Part shown: piece after piece, positions 8,510 through 16,804 of the stretch
Layout of the letters: the number at the start of each line of letters is the position of its first letter
Position numbering within the stretch: position 1 is the first letter of the stretch
NCBI GenBank assembly: GCA_002315735.1
Contig: DCIA01000003.1
Span: 6,802-70,801 of the forward strand
DNA length: 64,000 nt
Source: Clostridiales bacterium UBA1738
GTDB taxonomy: Bacteria; Bacillota; Clostridia; UBA1381
Reading direction: 5' to 3'
Program-made: the position numbers and the translations under genes
Notes under the pieces: model-generated
Told to the model about the DNA's origin: nothing
Database searches by the model: none
What the model saw: the letters and a program-made list of their open reading frames with translations, nothing else

Positions 8510-9537
8510 TGAATATCATGAAACTAGTCGGTGATTTCAATATCAGAAAAGCAAACCACCGCTCCGAAGCATCAACTATAAGGCGTGTCAGCACAGTTAT
8601 TAATGATAAATCCACTTTTTTAGTAAGAGAAGCATATAATTCTGCAAGAACAAACATTATTTATTCCCTTACTCAGCAAGAAGAAGGCGGAAAAAAGATT
8701 TTGATAACAAGTGCGAGTCCCCACGAAGGTAAAACGACAACCTGTCTAAATCTTGCAATTACCTTTGCTCAAACAGAGGCAAAAGTCTTAATAATAGACG
8801 CCGACCTTAGAAAACCCAGAATTAACCGTCATCTTTCTATTGACAGACAAAACGGTCTTTCTGATTATTTGTGTGGACTTATTTCTCTTGACGAAGCAAT
8901 AAAAAAATGTCCAAATCATAATCTTGATTGTATTACATCAGGTCAAATTCCTCCAAACCCAACAGAACTTTTGTCATCATCAAAAATGGGAGAGCTTTTG
9001 ACCGAACTTGCAAAAAGATATGATTATATTTTCCTTGATTCACCGCCTATCACTGTCGTTTCAGAAGCAATGGTTATGTCAAAATATGTTTCAGGCGTAA
9101 TTTTAGTTGTAAGACAAAATTCTACTATACACGAATCAATAAAAAGAGCAAAAACTATTCTTGATATGGCAAATGTAAAACTTTTAGGATTTATTCTAAA
9201 CGATGTTAACCCTTCAAGATATGGCTACGGAAGTGGATATGGCAGATATTCATACAGAAGGTCTTATGGTTATAGCTATGGTAACTATGGTAACGGTGGT
9301 TATGGTTACGGATATGGTTATGGTTACAGCCACAGATACGGCAAGAGTTATGGCTATGGTAAGGGGCAGTATGGTTATGGCTATGGCTATAAAAAATACG
9401 GCGACTATACTACCAAAAAATACGGTGACAACGAGGGTAGCGATACTTTGCCGACAGTTACAGAACCTAAGAAGATTTCTCTATTTAAGAAAAAAGAAAA
9501 ACCGGAAAAACCACAAAAAGAAAACAAAAAGAAATAA
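8509..9537 (+). CDS. BY-type tyrosine kinase (CpsD/CapB/PtkA family) with very long Tyr-Gly tail
   Basis: The 342-residue cytoplasmic kinase has Walker A SASPHEGKTTT (about 67-77), Walker A' LIIDADLRKPRI (94-105) and Walker B YIFLDSPP (173-180). The RxxxR-like region at 40-60 (REAYNSARTNI) is the usual oligomerisation helix. After NDVNPS comes a low-complexity tail: 24 tyrosines between residues 238 and 305, mostly in YG steps, then a Lys/Glu/Pro-rich end. Family members usually carry only a handful of tail tyrosines, which autophosphorylate. No phosphatase or polysaccharide gene lies nearby, so its target pathway is unclear. Confidence 0.92.
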   Translation: MNIMKLVGDFNIRKANHRSEASTIRRVSTVINDKSTFLVREAYNSARTNIIYSLTQQEEGGKKILITSASPHEGKTTTCLNLAITFAQTEAKVLIIDADLRKPRINRHLSIDRQNGLSDYLCGLISLDEAIKKCPNHNLDCITSGQIPPNPTELLSSSKMGELLTELAKRYDYIFLDSPPITVVSEAMVMSKYVSGVILVVRQNSTIHESIKRAKTILDMANVKLLGFILNDVNPSRYGYGSGYGRYSYRRSYGYSYGNYGNGGYGYGYGYGYSHRYGKSYGYGKGQYGYGYGYKKYGDYTTKKYGDNEGSDTLPTVTEPKKISLFKKKEKPEKPQKENKKK

Positions 9538-9540
9538 CAA

Positions 9541-9576
9541 AAAAAAGACTGTGAATTTGCTCCACAGTCTTTTTTG
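9541..9576. terminator. Bidirectional terminator between the kinase gene and yebC
   Basis: AAAGACTGTG and CCACAGTCTTT form a stem with A-run before and T-run after. It serves both converging genes. Confidence 0.85.
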
Positions 9577-9582
9577 TTATCT

Positions 9583-10317
9583 TTATTCAGCATCTTCCGG
9601 CATATCCCAGTTATGATAAACATCTTGAACATCGTCATCGTCGTCAAGATTATCAAGCAATCGTTGCATCAAAACGATTTGGCTTTCGTCTGTTAATTGT
9701 GTCATTGTTTGCGGCACCATTGAAACTTCTGCTGACGATAAAGTATATTTTGCTTCCAACGCATCACGAACAATATGGAAAGACGATGGGTCGGTTGTGA
9801 TTTCAATACAATCTTCTTCAACCGTTAAATCCTCAGCACCTGCTTCTAATGCATCCATCGTTATTTCGTCTTCATCTATTCCGTCGTTTTCAATGATTAT
9901 AACACCCTTTTGGTCAAACATAAAGCTTACACAACCGTTTGTTCCAAGGTTTCCGCCAAACTTGTCAAAATAATGACGAACATTTGCGGCTGTTCTGTTT
10001 CTGTTATCCGTAAGGGTATTTACAATAACTGCAACACCGCTTGGGCCATAGCCTTCATAAACAACTGTTTCGTAATTATCACCATCTGTTGAACCTGCCG
10101 CCTTCTTGATAGTACGAGCAATGTTATCATTTGGCATATTAGCTGCCCTACCCTTTGCAATAGCATCTTTAAGTGATGAGTTATTGTCCGGGTCCGGACC
10201 TCCTGCCTTTACTGCAACTAAAATTTCACGAGAAATTTTTGTAAATATTTTTGCTCTTTGAGCATCATTTGCACCCTTTTTTCTTTTAATGGTACTCCAT
10301 TTTGAATGTCCTGACAT
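9583..10317 (-). CDS. YebC/PmpR-family regulator (TACO1-like)
   Basis: The 244-residue protein begins MSGHSKWSTIKRKKGANDA, the family signature, and has the three-domain YebC layout including KGRAANMPNDNI and YEGYGPSGVA. Members act as DNA-binding regulators or, in recent work, relieve ribosome stalling at polyproline; the sequence does not say which. The start ATG 10317 follows GGGAGA; upstream in-frame codons add 12 residues without family support. Confidence 0.95.
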   Translation of the reverse strand: MSGHSKWSTIKRKKGANDAQRAKIFTKISREILVAVKAGGPDPDNNSSLKDAIAKGRAANMPNDNIARTIKKAAGSTDGDNYETVVYEGYGPSGVAVIVNTLTDNRNRTAANVRHYFDKFGGNLGTNGCVSFMFDQKGVIIIENDGIDEDEITMDALEAGAEDLTVEEDCIEITTDPSSFHIVRDALEAKYTLSSAEVSMVPQTMTQLTDESQIVLMQRLLDNLDDDDDVQDVYHNWDMPEDAE

Positions 10318-10337
10318 AAGTCTTCTCCCTTCAACTT

Positions 10338-10370
10338 CAAAAATTGATGCCAAACGACATCAATTTTTAA
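10338..10370 (-). terminator. Terminator of the rpmH-rnpA-yidD-yidC-jag operon
   Basis: AAAAATTGATG and CATCAATTTTT form an 11-bp stem just after jag on the minus strand, ending in T. Confidence 0.8.
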
Positions 10371-10382
10371 AAGATATATTAA

Positions 10383-11186
10383 TTAGTTTTCTTCAGTTTC
10401 CGAAATTTCGCTGTTTCCTGCTAAAAATTCATCAAAACTCTTTGCTTTATTGTGGTTTTGTTGTCTGTATTCCGATGCAATGTGTGATGAAATATGTGGT
10501 ACAGAAACAGGCTTTCTTTCTTCATGCACACTATTATTTCTAACCGGTGCATTTTTTGGAGCAATAACAACTTTTCTGTATGGCTCTTCCCCTATTGAGA
10601 ATGTTGTAACATCTTCATTGGCTTGAAGACATGAATGAATTATGCGTCTTTCATATGGGTTCATTGGCTCTAATGTGTGCTTCTTGCCTGATTTTGAAAC
10701 CTTGTCAGCAAGGCGAGCAGCAAGTGCTGTAAGAGCATTTTGGCGTTTTTCACGATAGTTTTCAGTGTCAATAATAACTCGTACACGCTCGTCTGACTTG
10801 TGATTTACCACTAATGATGTTAAATATTGAAGTGCGTCAAGAGTGTCGCCTCTTTTTCCTATAACAAGTCCCATATGTTCGCCTGAAACATCAATGTTTA
10901 GGCTGTCATCATTTGATTTTGCAACTACTTCTGCGTCAAGTTTCATAGCATCAAAAACATTTGAAAGGAAAGTTTTTGCAACAACTGCATTTGGGTCGTT
11001 TGCCTCAACTAATACCTTTGTACCCTTTGAGCCGATACCAAGAAAACCTTTTGTTCCCTCTTCAACTACTGTAATGGTTGCTTCATCTTCTGTAATATTT
11101 AATTCGGCTAAGGCTAACTTTGTCGCCTCATCTGCGTTTTTTGCCGTTTTTTCTGTTTTTGTCAGGTATTGTAACAACGAAATCAT
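10383..11186 (-). CDS. jag: Jag/KhpB RNA-binding protein (Jag-N, KH, R3H)
   Basis: The 267-residue protein has an N-terminal Jag domain (KGFLGIGSKGTKVLVE), a type-II KH domain with the loop GLVIGKRGDTLDALQ, and an R3H domain (RRIIHSCLQANEDVTTFS, then YRKVVIAP). KhpB pairs with KhpA to bind RNA and influences cell division in Firmicutes. The gene overlaps the 3' end of yidC by 59 bases if it starts at ATG 11186, where the ribosome site (AGAAAGAAG) is poor; a start further in (TTG or CTG within about 24 bases) is possible. Confidence 0.92.
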   Translation of the reverse strand: MISLLQYLTKTEKTAKNADEATKLALAELNITEDEATITVVEEGTKGFLGIGSKGTKVLVEANDPNAVVAKTFLSNVFDAMKLDAEVVAKSNDDSLNIDVSGEHMGLVIGKRGDTLDALQYLTSLVVNHKSDERVRVIIDTENYREKRQNALTALAARLADKVSKSGKKHTLEPMNPYERRIIHSCLQANEDVTTFSIGEEPYRKVVIAPKNAPVRNNSVHEERKPVSVPHISSHIASEYRQQNHNKAKSFDEFLAGNSEISETEEN

Positions 11187-12105
11187 CTTCTTTCTGATCT
11201 AAATATTTATCTAATGCGTATTGTTGCAAAATTTGCATTACACTCGAAATAATCCAGTAAATTCCAATTCCTGACGGAAGTGAGAATGTGAAAAAGCCTG
11301 TCATAATAGGCATCATCAAATTCATTGATTTACTCATAGATTGTGCCGGATCATCATCATTTTGCTTTACATTAGGATTTTGTGTCAGTTTTTGTGAAAT
11401 GTGCATTGAAAGCCAAGTTGTAAGTATCGCAAAAATCGGGATAAGTATAAGAAGAACTGTTCCGATATCGGAAAAATCGCCCGTTCTAATTGCTACAAGT
11501 GATTTGCTTGGCACGCCTGATAGGTCAAGACCTAAGAAGTTAAAGTTGATATGCCAGCCAAGTTCACCGCCAAGTCCCAATTTGTCTGCCCAAGTTGAAA
11601 GTTGAATTTGGTATGATTTTTGAATTTGTTCAACCGACATAGTTGAAATTTTTCCGATAACATCGGGGAATTTCTCCTTCATTTGCGAAACGATATTCTC
11701 GACGCTCTTAATTACGGAATCATCGTAAAAATTCACACCTCTTATATATGTGATAGGTCTTTGAATTACACGATAAAGTGCAAAAAGGATAGGCATTTGA
11801 ATAAGAAGCGGAAGACAACCACCTGTCATACTAACACCGTTTTCCTTATAAACCTTCATCATCTCTTGTTGAAGTTTTTGCTGGTCATTTGCATACTTTT
11901 TTTGAAGTTCTGCAATAATCGGTTGAATTTTTTGCTGTTTTTTCATTGCCTTTTGCGACTTAACTTGAAGTGGCATAAGGATTAATTTGATAGCGATTGT
12001 AAACAAAATAATGGTAAGACCATAGTTTTGCACAAGATTATAAATCATTCGTATAACAAATCCAAGAGGACGGGTTATACAAAGTTCAAATAAACTAAGT
12101 TTCAT
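11128..12105 (-). CDS. yidC: Membrane protein insertase YidC/OxaA
   Basis: YidC inserts proteins into the cytoplasmic membrane. The 325-residue protein has five hydrophobic segments and the charged coiled loop KSQKAMKKQQKIQPIIAELQ. The hydrophilic-groove arginine is in the segment preceding it (AIKLILMPLQVKS region). The tail is basic (RKNGKKRR) and binds ribosomes. No lipobox Cys is visible at the N-terminus, as in other clostridial forms. It sits between yidD and jag in the origin-proximal operon. Confidence 0.94.
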   Translation of the reverse strand: MKLSLFELCITRPLGFVIRMIYNLVQNYGLTIILFTIAIKLILMPLQVKSQKAMKKQQKIQPIIAELQKKYANDQQKLQQEMMKVYKENGVSMTGGCLPLLIQMPILFALYRVIQRPITYIRGVNFYDDSVIKSVENIVSQMKEKFPDVIGKISTMSVEQIQKSYQIQLSTWADKLGLGGELGWHINFNFLGLDLSGVPSKSLVAIRTGDFSDIGTVLLILIPIFAILTTWLSMHISQKLTQNPNVKQNDDDPAQSMSKSMNLMMPIMTGFFTFSLPSGIGIYWIISSVMQILQQYALDKYLDQKEDDFVVTIPDKNRKNGKKRR

Positions 12106-12123
12106 TTAGTTACCTCATTTAGC

Positions 12124-12336
12124 CTATGGAAGTGGGTCATAACCACCCTTGCAAAAGGGGTGACAACGCAAAATGCGTTTTATCGCAAGATAACTTCCCT
12201 TTAAGGCTCCGTATTTTTTTAATGCTTGCAAAGCGTATTCCGAGCAAGTCGGAACAAACCTGCAAGATGGTGTTGGTTTTAGTCCGGACAAATACTTTTG
12301 ATAAAAACGGACTAAAAAAATAAGAATCGTTTTCAT
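12124..12336 (-). CDS. yidD: YidD membrane protein insertion efficiency factor
   Basis: The 70-residue protein carries the invariant Cys-rich core PSCRFVPTCSEYALQAL and RCHPFCKGGYDPLP. It supports YidC-dependent insertion. It overlaps rnpA by 4 bases and precedes yidC by 18 bases, the standard order. Confidence 0.95.
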   Translation of the reverse strand: MKTILIFLVRFYQKYLSGLKPTPSCRFVPTCSEYALQALKKYGALKGSYLAIKRILRCHPFCKGGYDPLP

Positions 12337-12668
12337 AAGAACAAATTAAGCTTATCGAATGCATAGCGAAGGTCTTTTTGAACGGAAGGACATTTCTTTC
12401 CGCAAATGGCCGTACGAGCAATAATTACGAAGTCGAAACCTTGCTTTAAATCACCCGATAACAGACGATAACTTTCTCGCATCAAGCGTTTTGCACGATT
12501 ACGCTTGTTTGCTTTACCGATAGATTTACCACACGTAAGCCCCAATCGATTGTTTTTTAGGCGATTTTTTTGAGCATAAAGAACAACCGTACGAGTAACC
12601 ACGCACTTGCCCCTATAATAAAGGCGTTTAAAATCCTTGTTAAGTTTTAAAGTTTCTGCACCGTTCAT
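12333..12668 (-). CDS. rnpA: Ribonuclease P protein component
   Basis: The 111-residue basic protein has the RNR signature KANKRNRAKRLMRESYR and binds the RNase P RNA encoded at 40930-41256. It starts MNGAETLKLNKDFKRLYYRG. An intergenic terminator-like hairpin separates it from rpmH, so read-through from rpmH is probably partial. Confidence 0.95.
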   Translation of the reverse strand: MNGAETLKLNKDFKRLYYRGKCVVTRTVVLYAQKNRLKNNRLGLTCGKSIGKANKRNRAKRLMRESYRLLSGDLKQGFDFVIIARTAICGKKCPSVQKDLRYAFDKLNLFL

Positions 12669-12707
12669 AAATCTTAATCCAATCTACAAAGAAAAAAATC
12701 CGCAGTA

Positions 12708-12747
12708 CAAAAAAGGCAAAAAGCATAGGAAAAAGTGCTTCTTGCCC
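12708..12747 (-). terminator. Attenuator-like terminator between rpmH and rnpA
   Basis: On the minus strand GGCAAGAAGCA pairs with TGCTTTTTGCC (11 bp with a G-U), followed by TTTTTT. It would reduce rnpA expression relative to the abundant ribosomal protein. Confidence 0.75.
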
Positions 12748-12752
12748 TCATG

Positions 12753-12887
12753 TTAAGCTGATAATTTCTTTCTGCCCTTTAATCTTCTTTTAGATAAAAT
12801 TTTTCTGCCGGAAGCAGTAGCCATTCTTTTTCTGAAACCGTGTTCCTTAGCTCTTTGACGCTTCTTTGGTTGATAAGTTCTTTTCAT
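12753..12887 (-). CDS. rpmH: 50S ribosomal protein L34
   Basis: The 44-residue protein reads MKRTYQPKKRQRAKEHGFR and continues KRMATASGRKILSKRRLKGR. It is a canonical L34. The start follows CGGAGGTG. It heads the leftward origin-side operon, the usual marker of one flank of oriC in Firmicutes; here dnaA is about 5 kb further along instead of adjacent. Confidence 0.97.
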   Translation of the reverse strand: MKRTYQPKKRQRAKEHGFRKRMATASGRKILSKRRLKGRKKLSA

Positions 12888-13114
12888 CTTTTGAACACCT
12901 CCGATATAATTGAAATCATTTAAGTCTATTACGATACAAATGCACCGAAAAAATTAGACATCGCACCTATTATATAGGTTTTAAACAGTTTTGTCAATAG
13001 TTTTTTATAATTTTTTATTTTGTCAAATAAATGTAAAGAGAAATGGGTTATATATTGCAAGAAGGTCAACCTCCTTTATTTTGTGATTCATTATATGCCG
13101 GCATAATTATCTAA
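12888..13114. other. Intergenic region, rpmH to candidate small RNA
   Basis: This is an AT-rich stretch that presumably carries the rpmH promoter. I see no ORF with a ribosome site, no repeat and no DnaA boxes. Confidence 0.5.
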
Positions 13115-13238
13115 AAAGAAAAAAAGGTATATTGTCAAAATTCCAAGTTGACAATATACCCTTTTTAGAAGTCGCCGTTTTTAGGGCTATTTCTTTCCAC
13201 AAAAATCTCCCACATGCACAAACGATACCTCTGCCGCA
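13115..13238 (-). ncRNA. Candidate small RNA with its own promoter and strong terminator
   Basis: On the minus strand a -35 TTGTTA (13268-13273) and a perfect -10 TATAAT (13245-13250) are 17 bases apart. About 120 bases on, a 13-bp stem (GGTATATTGTCAA/TTGACAATATACC, 13126-13160) is followed by TTTTTTT. No start codon with a ribosome site and no ORF of note lies between, and no gene follows before rpmH. I do not recognise it as 4.5S, 6S or tmRNA. The exact 5' end is inferred from the promoter. Confidence 0.55.
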
Positions 13239-13273
13239 AAAACAATTATACGGCAAATAAATCCTTATAACAA

Positions 13274-13493
13274 TGGGTTTTTGTGCTGTTCTAAACAGTA
13301 TTTACATATCATAAAAAATATTCAATAAAACGGACATAAATTTATGTTAATCAAGCCATTTTCTCTTATTTTGTGTACTGTTATAAGTAGTTTTTTTCAC
13401 CTACTTTTTTAGTTGTGCATTTTTTAATAGCGAAATTTGTAGAAAACACAATATGTTGTAGAAAAATGAAAATTTATACCACTATATATCGAA
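13274..13493. other. Intergenic stretch upstream of the small RNA
   Basis: This is an AT-rich sequence with no supported gene. I see no clustered DnaA boxes, although it lies on the rpmH side where some origins have them. Confidence 0.5.
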
Positions 13494-13970
13494 TTACATA
13501 CTACAAATTGCTGCTCTTAATTTGTCATTTTCAATTTCTATAACTCCATATGTCCTTCCATAGCAAACAGAGCCAGGGTTTAGCATTGTAATTTTGCCTC
13601 TTATATCACAAAGGCTATTATGCGTATGTCCAAAAACAATAGCATCGCAATCAAGTTCCTTGCCCCTGTTTAAAATCGTGGCATAGTCATAATCATATTT
13701 AACGCTATAATTATGGCCGTGAGTCAAAAATATTTTTTTATTATCTGCCTCAATTATTAGTTCAGTAGGAAAATCACCAAAATCACAATTACCTTTTACA
13801 AACCTTACAGGGATATTTGGAAATGCTTTTTGTAAATACACGGCGTCAGAAGCATGGTCTCCGGCGTGGATAATCATATCAATACCGATAATATTTTGAA
13901 TTACATCTATGCAGCGCTTTGTATCTTTATGTGTATCTGAAAAAACAAGTATCCTCAAAACTTTTCTCAT
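13494..13970 (-). CDS. YfcE/MJ0936-type metallophosphoesterase
   Basis: The 158-residue protein has the calcineurin-like metal motifs in order: FSDTH, HAGDH, KGNCD, THGH and GHTHN, then LNPGSV. The family are small phosphodiesterases of uncertain natural substrate. The start is ambiguous. ATG 13970 directly abuts AGGGAG (no spacing), while TTG 13958 is 12 bases away and matches where relatives usually begin (before RILVFSDTH). Confidence 0.93.
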   Translation of the reverse strand: MRKVLRILVFSDTHKDTKRCIDVIQNIIGIDMIIHAGDHASDAVYLQKAFPNIPVRFVKGNCDFGDFPTELIIEADNKKIFLTHGHNYSVKYDYDYATILNRGKELDCDAIVFGHTHNSLCDIRGKITMLNPGSVCYGRTYGVIEIENDKLRAAICSM

Positions 13971-14070
13971 CTCCCTTACACGACAAATTATAACACCAAA
14001 AAGTCGTATTGTCCAAAAAAATGGGGTATTTGTAAAATAAATGTATTATTTGGGTTTTAATATCCTATTT

Positions 14071-14099
14071 TTCGACAAGGAGTTTCGATAAATTATACT
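14071..14099 (+). promoter_or_regulatory. Candidate Spo0A-controlled promoter of spoIIE
   Basis: TTCGACA at 14071-14077 is the exact reverse complement of the 0A box TGTCGAA, and a degenerate second box (TTTCGATA) follows at about 14083. A -10-like TATACT lies at 14094-14099. In known spore-formers spoIIE is switched on by Spo0A~P from a sigma-A promoter with nearby 0A boxes, which fits this arrangement. Confidence 0.6.
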
Positions 14100-14149
14100 T
14101 ATAAAAGATGATATACTATGTAAAACTCACTATAAGAAGAGGGATTAAA

Positions 14150-16171
14150 ATGAACATAAATACGATAAATTTAGAAAAAGTGATAAGTCTTCCCACAAAA
14201 GAGGACTTAGTAAGAGGGATTTTTATAATTCTTCTTACAAAAATGAAGATAGTAGGGCTTTCCCCTATCGGAATTGCTTTTGCCGGTATTTGTGCAGAAA
14301 AGAATATTATCGTTTCTGTTATTTCTCTTTTGATTGGAACGGCAAACGATAGCATCGGCACAGCAGAAAAATATTTACTTACCTTATTATTATATCTTGC
14401 AATAACAATGATACGGGGTTTTAAGTCAAAATCCTTAAAGGCAATGTCAATGGGAACGGCAATGTTCTTATCGGGGCTTTTAAGTATGTTCTGGATTGGA
14501 ATTGATATTAAAACTGCGCTTTTAATTCTTCCTGAATCTGTCTTAGTCTATGGATTGTTTAGACTCTTTTACAGTCTTGGCAAATCGGGAATAAAAGCAT
14601 ATTTTGCTGAAATAATAATTTTAACCTGCTCCCTTTCAGCAGTCAAAGGCATATATATTCCATATTTGGAGACAAGCATTAGTTTTTTTATACTCCTAAT
14701 ATTTTTAATGAGCATTTGCCACTCATCAGGAATACCCACCTCAATTTTTTCCGGTGCAGTAATAGGTTTTTTGTATTTTTTAAACGATTCTATTGCCTTT
14801 GAAATGGCGGGAATGTTCGCATTTTCGGCAATGATTGCATCGGTTCTTTCAAAAATGGGAAAAATCGGCACATCAACAGGATTTCTTTGTGGTATGACAA
14901 TTAGTGTTCTTTATTTTGGCTCGCTAAAAGGGCTTAGTGCAAGTGATATTTTTGCAGCTCCTGTAATGTTTGCAATATTTTCCGAAAAACTGTATATCAG
15001 AATAGGCAGTCACATAAACGAACTTTTAAGCAGTGAGTTTTCTCGTGAGAGCGATAAAATCGTTACAAAACTAAAAACCGTCGCAAAAGCCGTTTGCGAT
15101 TTGGGAAATGGCGTTAAAATTTTTTCCGAAACAAATAAAAGCACCAAAAAATACGATATATACAATGAAGTAATAGAAAGATGTTGCCTAAATTGCAAGT
15201 TTTTTAATACCTGCTTTAAAATAAATCCTGAAACTACATATTACAATGTAAGTCAATTAGGAAAAATAATTGACAGCGACGGATATTTAAATGAACATAA
15301 TATCCCCGATAATTTTAAGCGTAACTGTATAAGATGGGAAAAGTTCTTAAATGAATTTGTGCATATGTATGAAATCTACAAACAGGATATTTTGTATGAC
15401 GGCGAAACGATAAATGACAGAGAAATTATTGCAAAACAGTTTGGCGAAATATCAAATGTTATAACCGATTTATCGGAGCAAGTAAGGCGTGAATGGGGTA
15501 AAGAGGAAGAAAATGAGTGTGTTTTCAGTGTAGATGTTGCGATTAAACAAATCTCAAAAGATGGAGAAAACGAATGTGGTGACAGCATTACACAATTTAA
15601 AAAAAACAAAAAATTTTATATGATTTTGTGTGACGGAATGGGCTCCGGAACTAAGGCAAAAGAGGAAAGTAAAATGACGGCGCAGTTATTTGAGGAATTT
15701 ATAACGGCGGGAGTTGAAAAGAAATCAGCAGTAAAAATGATAAATTCAGCACTTGCATTAAAGGCTGATAGGGAGAGTTTTTCCTCTGTTGATATTCTAG
15801 AAATTGATTTATCAACCGGTGATATTGAATTTTTAAAAATAGGCAGTGCTGAGAGCTACTTAAAACGCAATAAAAATATTGAAATTGTTTCATCAACAGC
15901 ACTTCCCATAGGAATTCTTGATAACATTGAAGTAGAATCGCAAAAAAGAAAGGTTAAAAGGCGAGATATTATAGTTATGATGTCGGACGGCGTAAGCGAA
16001 GTCGGAAGCGGAGTTTATAAAAATGAGTGGATAAAAAAAATTCTTATAGAAGAGGGTGATATTGAAAATATTTGTGAAAAACTGATAGAATCGGCAAAAC
16101 GGAAAATGGTTTGGAATGATGATATGACGGCGATTGTGATTAAAATTGAGAAAGGATTTGATTTAGAGTGA
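14150..16171 (+). CDS. spoIIE: Stage II sporulation protein E (PP2C-type phosphatase)
   Basis: SpoIIE dephosphorylates SpoIIAA at the sporulation septum and so activates sigma-F in the forespore. The 673-residue protein has about ten N-terminal membrane helices (to about residue 300), a central region with a Cys cluster (RCCLNCKFFNTCFK), and a C-terminal PP2C domain. The metal-binding motifs there are LCDGMGSGTKA, MMSDGVSEV and NDDMTAIVI. I chose ATG 14150 behind AGAGGGAT; an upstream ATG at 14108 lacks a ribosome site. It overlaps the next small gene by 4 bases. Confidence 0.94.
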   Translation: MNINTINLEKVISLPTKEDLVRGIFIILLTKMKIVGLSPIGIAFAGICAEKNIIVSVISLLIGTANDSIGTAEKYLLTLLLYLAITMIRGFKSKSLKAMSMGTAMFLSGLLSMFWIGIDIKTALLILPESVLVYGLFRLFYSLGKSGIKAYFAEIIILTCSLSAVKGIYIPYLETSISFFILLIFLMSICHSSGIPTSIFSGAVIGFLYFLNDSIAFEMAGMFAFSAMIASVLSKMGKIGTSTGFLCGMTISVLYFGSLKGLSASDIFAAPVMFAIFSEKLYIRIGSHINELLSSEFSRESDKIVTKLKTVAKAVCDLGNGVKIFSETNKSTKKYDIYNEVIERCCLNCKFFNTCFKINPETTYYNVSQLGKIIDSDGYLNEHNIPDNFKRNCIRWEKFLNEFVHMYEIYKQDILYDGETINDREIIAKQFGEISNVITDLSEQVRREWGKEEENECVFSVDVAIKQISKDGENECGDSITQFKKNKKFYMILCDGMGSGTKAKEESKMTAQLFEEFITAGVEKKSAVKMINSALALKADRESFSSVDILEIDLSTGDIEFLKIGSAESYLKRNKNIEIVSSTALPIGILDNIEVESQKRKVKRRDIIVMMSDGVSEVGSGVYKNEWIKKILIEEGDIENICEKLIESAKRKMVWNDDMTAIVIKIEKGFDLE

Positions 16172-16389
16172 ATGTCCAAAATACTATGACTGCAAAAATT
16201 ATCGGTGAAGTTATTGCAAATGGTATGAGTCTTTGCGATGTAAACTTAAAAAACGAGGTCGAAATTGAAGCCATAACTATTATTGAAAAAATACAAAAGG
16301 TAATTTCAGACAAAAAACTAGGAGAAAAAAAGAAGATAGAAAAAATAAACGAAATATTTATTAACGAGGGAATATTACAAAAAAAATAG
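16168..16389 (+). CDS. Small hypothetical protein after spoIIE
   Basis: The 73-residue protein starts at GTG 16168, overlapping the spoIIE stop (GTGA). It is charged and probably helical (EVEIEAITIIEKIQK; KKLGEKKKIEKIN), with no signal peptide or membrane segment. I do not recognise a family. The tight coupling suggests it is made with SpoIIE and may act in sporulation, but that is only context. Confidence 0.6.
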   Translation: MNVQNTMTAKIIGEVIANGMSLCDVNLKNEVEIEAITIIEKIQKVISDKKLGEKKKIEKINEIFINEGILQKK

Positions 16390-16412
16390 AACGATTTTCG
16401 TTCTATTTTTTA
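16383..16412. terminator. Bidirectional terminator between the spoIIE operon and arsR-like gene
   Basis: AAAATAGAACGA and TCGTTCTATTTT form a 12-bp stem with A and T runs on both sides. Confidence 0.85.
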
Positions 16413-16751
16413 TTCTGTTATATGAATCATAACTTGCTCAACTATTCTTTTTACATGGTCATCATTAAGGGAATAAAATGTGTTTTTGCCATCTCTTCTT
16501 GCTTTAATAAGTCTTGCCTGCTTTAAAATTCTAAGTTGATGAGAAATAGCAGATTGACTCATTTTGGTTTTTTGTGCAATTTCAGCCACACAAATTTCAT
16601 TATCAAAAAGATTCCACAAAATTTTAATTCTTGTGCCATCTCCAAAAACCTTGAATACATCTGTTAGATTGTTTATGATATCCTCCGATAACTCCCCGTT
16701 TTTAAGACGGTCAACAATTTCTGTATTATATTGGCAATGCTCACACTTCAT
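16410..16751 (-). CDS. ArsR/SmtB-family zinc-type metalloregulator
   Basis: The 113-residue winged-helix repressor has a recognition helix MSQSAISHQLRILKQARLI. The last helix carries D-x-H ... H-x-x-E spaced as in SmtB/CzrA (DDHVKRIVEQVMIHITE), the alpha-5 zinc site. The alpha-3 ELCVC box is altered to NEICVAE, and an N-terminal C3xxC6 pair is present. It therefore most resembles zinc sensors that release efflux-gene operators. No efflux pump lies beside it; it follows eno on the same strand. Confidence 0.88.
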   Translation of the reverse strand: MKCEHCQYNTEIVDRLKNGELSEDIINNLTDVFKVFGDGTRIKILWNLFDNEICVAEIAQKTKMSQSAISHQLRILKQARLIKARRDGKNTFYSLNDDHVKRIVEQVMIHITE

Positions 16752-16804
16752 TTTTCACCCTCCAAAATACCTTCAATTTATTATATCAAAGATGTAAAAA
16801 AATG

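Noticed and set aside
9220..9423. Possible tandem DNA repeat or CRISPR-like array
   Set aside because: The near-repeats are short, irregular and in frame with the kinase; there are no spacers.
9203..9616. 137-residue open frame rich in Met/Val across the kinase tail
   Set aside because: It is another frame of the Tyr-Gly repeat DNA, with no ribosome site and a repetitive composition.
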